Assembly: GCF_019645835.1 (NCBI RefSeq) | Contig: NZ_CP080998.1 | Location: 2,294,001 to 2,358,000, forward strand | Source of the DNA: Mycolicibacterium holsaticum DSM 44478 = JCM 12374 | Lineage (GTDB): Bacteria > Actinomycetota > Actinomycetes > Mycobacteriales > Mycobacteriaceae | Length of the DNA stretch: 64,000 bases | Direction of reading: 5' to 3' | Part shown: piece by piece, positions 63,201-64,000 of the stretch | Layout: the number at the start of each line of letters is the position of its first letter | Numbering within the stretch: the first letter of the stretch is position 1 | The notes under the pieces: model-generated | Database searches by the model: none | Seen by the model: the letters and a program-made list of their open reading frames with translations, nothing else | What the model was told of the DNA's origin: nothing | Position numbers and translations under genes: made by a program

Positions 63201-63949
63201 ACAAGCTCGACAAGTGGTTGGTGGGCCGCAACGGCCTGGATCTGGTGCAGCAGTTCGTCGTGCACGCCGATGCGGTGGACTGGCAGCAAGTGCTGGTGCG
63301 GCTCACGCCGCGCAGCTACTCGATCTCGTCGAGCCCGCTGGTCAGCCCGCACGAGGTGCAGTTGACGGTGTCGGTGGTGCGCTACCGCGGCGCCGACGGC
63401 GGCCCGCGCGGCGGGGTGTGCTCGACGTATCTGGCCGACCGGGCCGCGTCGGCGCCGGTGTTCCTGCAGCGTTCGCCGCACTTCCGGCCGCCGCCGGACG
63501 GCGCGACGCCGATGATCATGATCGGGCCGGGCACCGGGGTGGCGCCGTTTCGCGGGTTTCTGCAGGAGCGCCGCGCCCGCGGGCACACCGGCGCCAACTG
63601 GCTGTTCTTCGGCGAGCAACACCGCCGCGAGAACTTCTACTACCGCGACGATTTCGAGGACATGGCCCGCGACGGGCTGCTCAACCGCCTCGACCTGGCG
63701 TTCTCCCGCGACCAGGCCAAACCGGTGTACGTCCAGCACAAGATGCTGGCCTCCGGCGCCGACGTGTGGCGGTGGATGGCCGACGGCGCGCACCTCTATG
63801 TCTGCGGGGATGCCGCCCGGATGGCCAAAGACGTCGACGCCGCGTTGACGACCATCATCGAGCGCCACGGCGGCATGTCCCACGAGCAGGCCCACGACTA
63901 CAAACGCGAGCTGGTGGCCGCCAAACGCTACGTGCGTGACGTGTACTGA
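60227..63949 (+). CDS. nasN: Single-chain diflavin assimilatory nitrate reductase
   Basis: Reduces nitrate to nitrite with electrons taken from NAD(P)H inside one 1240-residue chain. Domains: a [4Fe-4S] site (CSYCGVGCG with LCTKG, about 10-52), molybdopterin catalytic part (about 55-560), Mo-cofactor C-domain (about 590-700), FMN flavodoxin (ASQTGTAEAVA and TFGDGEPPDNG, about 725-865), then CysJ/CPR-like FAD and NADPH domains (RSYSISSSP, GPGTGVAPFRGFLQER, LYVCGDAARM; about 885-1240). M. smegmatis NasN, an enzyme of this type, is described as a monomeric diflavin nitrate reductase. The ATG is 8 bp after narK; a TTG at 60215 is possible. No nitrite reductase gene lies in the window. Confidence 0.93.
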   Translation: MTEKVTRTACSYCGVGCGIEVHTRTDGESGRPVIARIAGDRLHPTNTGRLCTKGATHAEMMRADDDRLTCALMRRGEALVAASVDDAVAEAGRRLRAIVDEHGPDAVALYVSGQMSIEAQYLATKLAKGFLRTVHIESNSRLCMASAGTGFKQSLGADGPPGSYTDFDCTDLFFVIGSNMADCHPILYLRMADRLKTGAKLIVVDPRRTTTAERADLYLQITPGTDLALLNGLLHLLVENGDIDQQFIAEHTEGWETMPSFVAGYPPATVAEITGLAESDIRTAARMIADAGEWMSCWTMGLNQSTHGTANTNAICNLHLATGAICRPGSGPMSLTGQPNAMGGREMGYMGPGLPGQRAVTSAADRAFVEQQWGLAPGTIRSDVGPGTVDMFGRAADGDIKACWIICTNPVASVANRHTVIDALQRAELVITQDIYRSTATNRYADIVLPAALWAESDGVMVNSERTLTLLQRSISPPGQARPDWQLICQVAAHLGFREHFRYDSSEQIFDEIRRFANPATGYDLRGVNYARLRQTPVQWPCPPDGDARNPIRYVDRGTLRFPTPSGRARFHTRPHLDPAERADDNYPFVLNTGRLQHQWHTMTKTGRVAALNKLDNGPFVEIHPADAAGLNIAEGQPVELISRRGRAVLPAVLTERVRPGDCFAPFHWNDAHGELLTINAVTSDAVDPDSLQPEFKACAVTLRPAGPAPAARPSVAAPHPGDGPLVLWASQTGTAEAVAAGLADRLGDAHLLNMDDAKLTDLADARDVFVVTSTFGDGEPPDNGVGFWGRLASPDAPALDGIRYAVLGIGDRSYANFCGHAKSIDARFAALGATRVLDRAECEAHDAEPMRRWTDQISALLGRSPASAATVTEPFTRVDPIVVPLVRNTLLTAPTSRKEVRQFGFDISAHDVSYATGDSLGVFAENDPAVVEAWLTATGLRGGQTVEVDGTEMVLRDALTTHYDICRITPDLLGFIADHSRDAKPLRASGNKLDKWLVGRNGLDLVQQFVVHADAVDWQQVLVRLTPRSYSISSSPLVSPHEVQLTVSVVRYRGADGGPRGGVCSTYLADRAASAPVFLQRSPHFRPPPDGATPMIMIGPGTGVAPFRGFLQERRARGHTGANWLFFGEQHRRENFYYRDDFEDMARDGLLNRLDLAFSRDQAKPVYVQHKMLASGADVWRWMADGAHLYVCGDAARMAKDVDAALTTIIERHGGMSHEQAHDYKRELVAAKRYVRDVY

Positions 63950-63951
63950 TG

Positions 63952-64000
63952 TGGTGTCCGAGGGGGGACTTGAACCCCCACGCCCGTTAATAGGGCACTA
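63952..64000 (-). tRNA. tRNA-Leu, 3' half (cut by window edge)
   Basis: Read on the minus strand, the sequence ends in encoded CCA (63952-63954), discriminator A, acceptor strand CTCGGAC, a T-arm with GGGGG-TTCAAGT-CCCCC, and a long variable arm (GCCC-loop-GGGC). A long variable arm with discriminator A73 indicates leucine rather than serine. The anticodon lies outside the window, so the isoacceptor cannot be given. The 3' end is 2 bp from the nasN stop codon. Confidence 0.85.

Overview
The window is chromosomal DNA of a mycobacterium. The evidence is high GC with strong GC3 bias, many GTG/TTG starts, promoters with TAnnnT-type -10 boxes placed 5-7 nt from the start codon (leaderless genes), and a gene order that follows, in one direction, the M. 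tuberculosis block from Rv2201 (asnB) to Rv2144c/Rv2143. The shorter Wag31 linker and the missing Rv2172c-type gene, together with a NasN-type nitrate reductase, suggest an environmental Mycolicibacterium-like species rather than M. tuberculosis. The species cannot be fixed from this window alone.

Region 1 (1-12.5 kb) holds respiration and amino-acid genes. Here asnB (3' end cut by the window) diverges from ctaC-ctaF-mmpS3 and a membrane protein. These converge on the oppositely transcribed ctaE-qcrC-qcrA-qcrB operon, separated from it by a 23-bp perfect hairpin. CtaC, CtaE, CtaF and QcrCAB are parts of the cytochrome bcc-aa3 supercomplex. trpD and a fused exonuclease/GIY-YIG protein follow.

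Region 2 (12.6-31.7 kb) is devoted to the cell envelope. It encodes RipC (NlpC/P60 hydrolase), a membrane-anchored gluzincin-like protein, PimB', FadD15, two small SRPBCC proteins, an ArsA-like ATPase, a PlsC-type acyltransferase, two polyprenol-dependent mannosyltransferases (Rv2181 type and MptA), a polyprenyl synthase (IdsA2), PknL with its substrate-type DNA-binding protein, LppM, a GNAT enzyme and a DUF3040 protein. AroG and a small exoribonuclease lie among them. Together these genes supply PIM/LM/LAM assembly, lipid acylation and aromatic precursors.

Region 3 (31.75-52.4 kb) is the complete mycobacterial dcw cluster: mraZ-rsmH-ftsL-like-pbpB-murE-murF-mraY-murD-ftsW-murG-murC-ftsQ-ftsZ-pgeF-yggS-sepF-yggT-wag31-Rv2144c type. 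Most junctions from rsmH to ftsQ are 4-nt ATGA/GTGA overlaps. A 367-bp gap ahead of mraZ carries a terminator and three clusters of 10-bp-phased TGGGG motifs that look like MraZ boxes.

Region 4 (52.4-64 kb) is the least conserved part. It holds a phosphoribosyltransferase, an SRPBCC-SDR epimerase, a beta-lactamase-fold lipoprotein that lacks the SxxK catalytic pair, a phospholipase D family protein, a 13E12-type HNH protein, narK, and a single-chain diflavin assimilatory nitrate reductase (nasN). It ends in a tRNA-Leu cut by the window edge. A phased AC-n9-AC-n9-AC motif upstream of narK suggests GlnR control. I see no CRISPR array, prophage, complete insertion sequence or replication origin. 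I did not find a clearly new multi-gene system; the points most worth checking are listed as findings.
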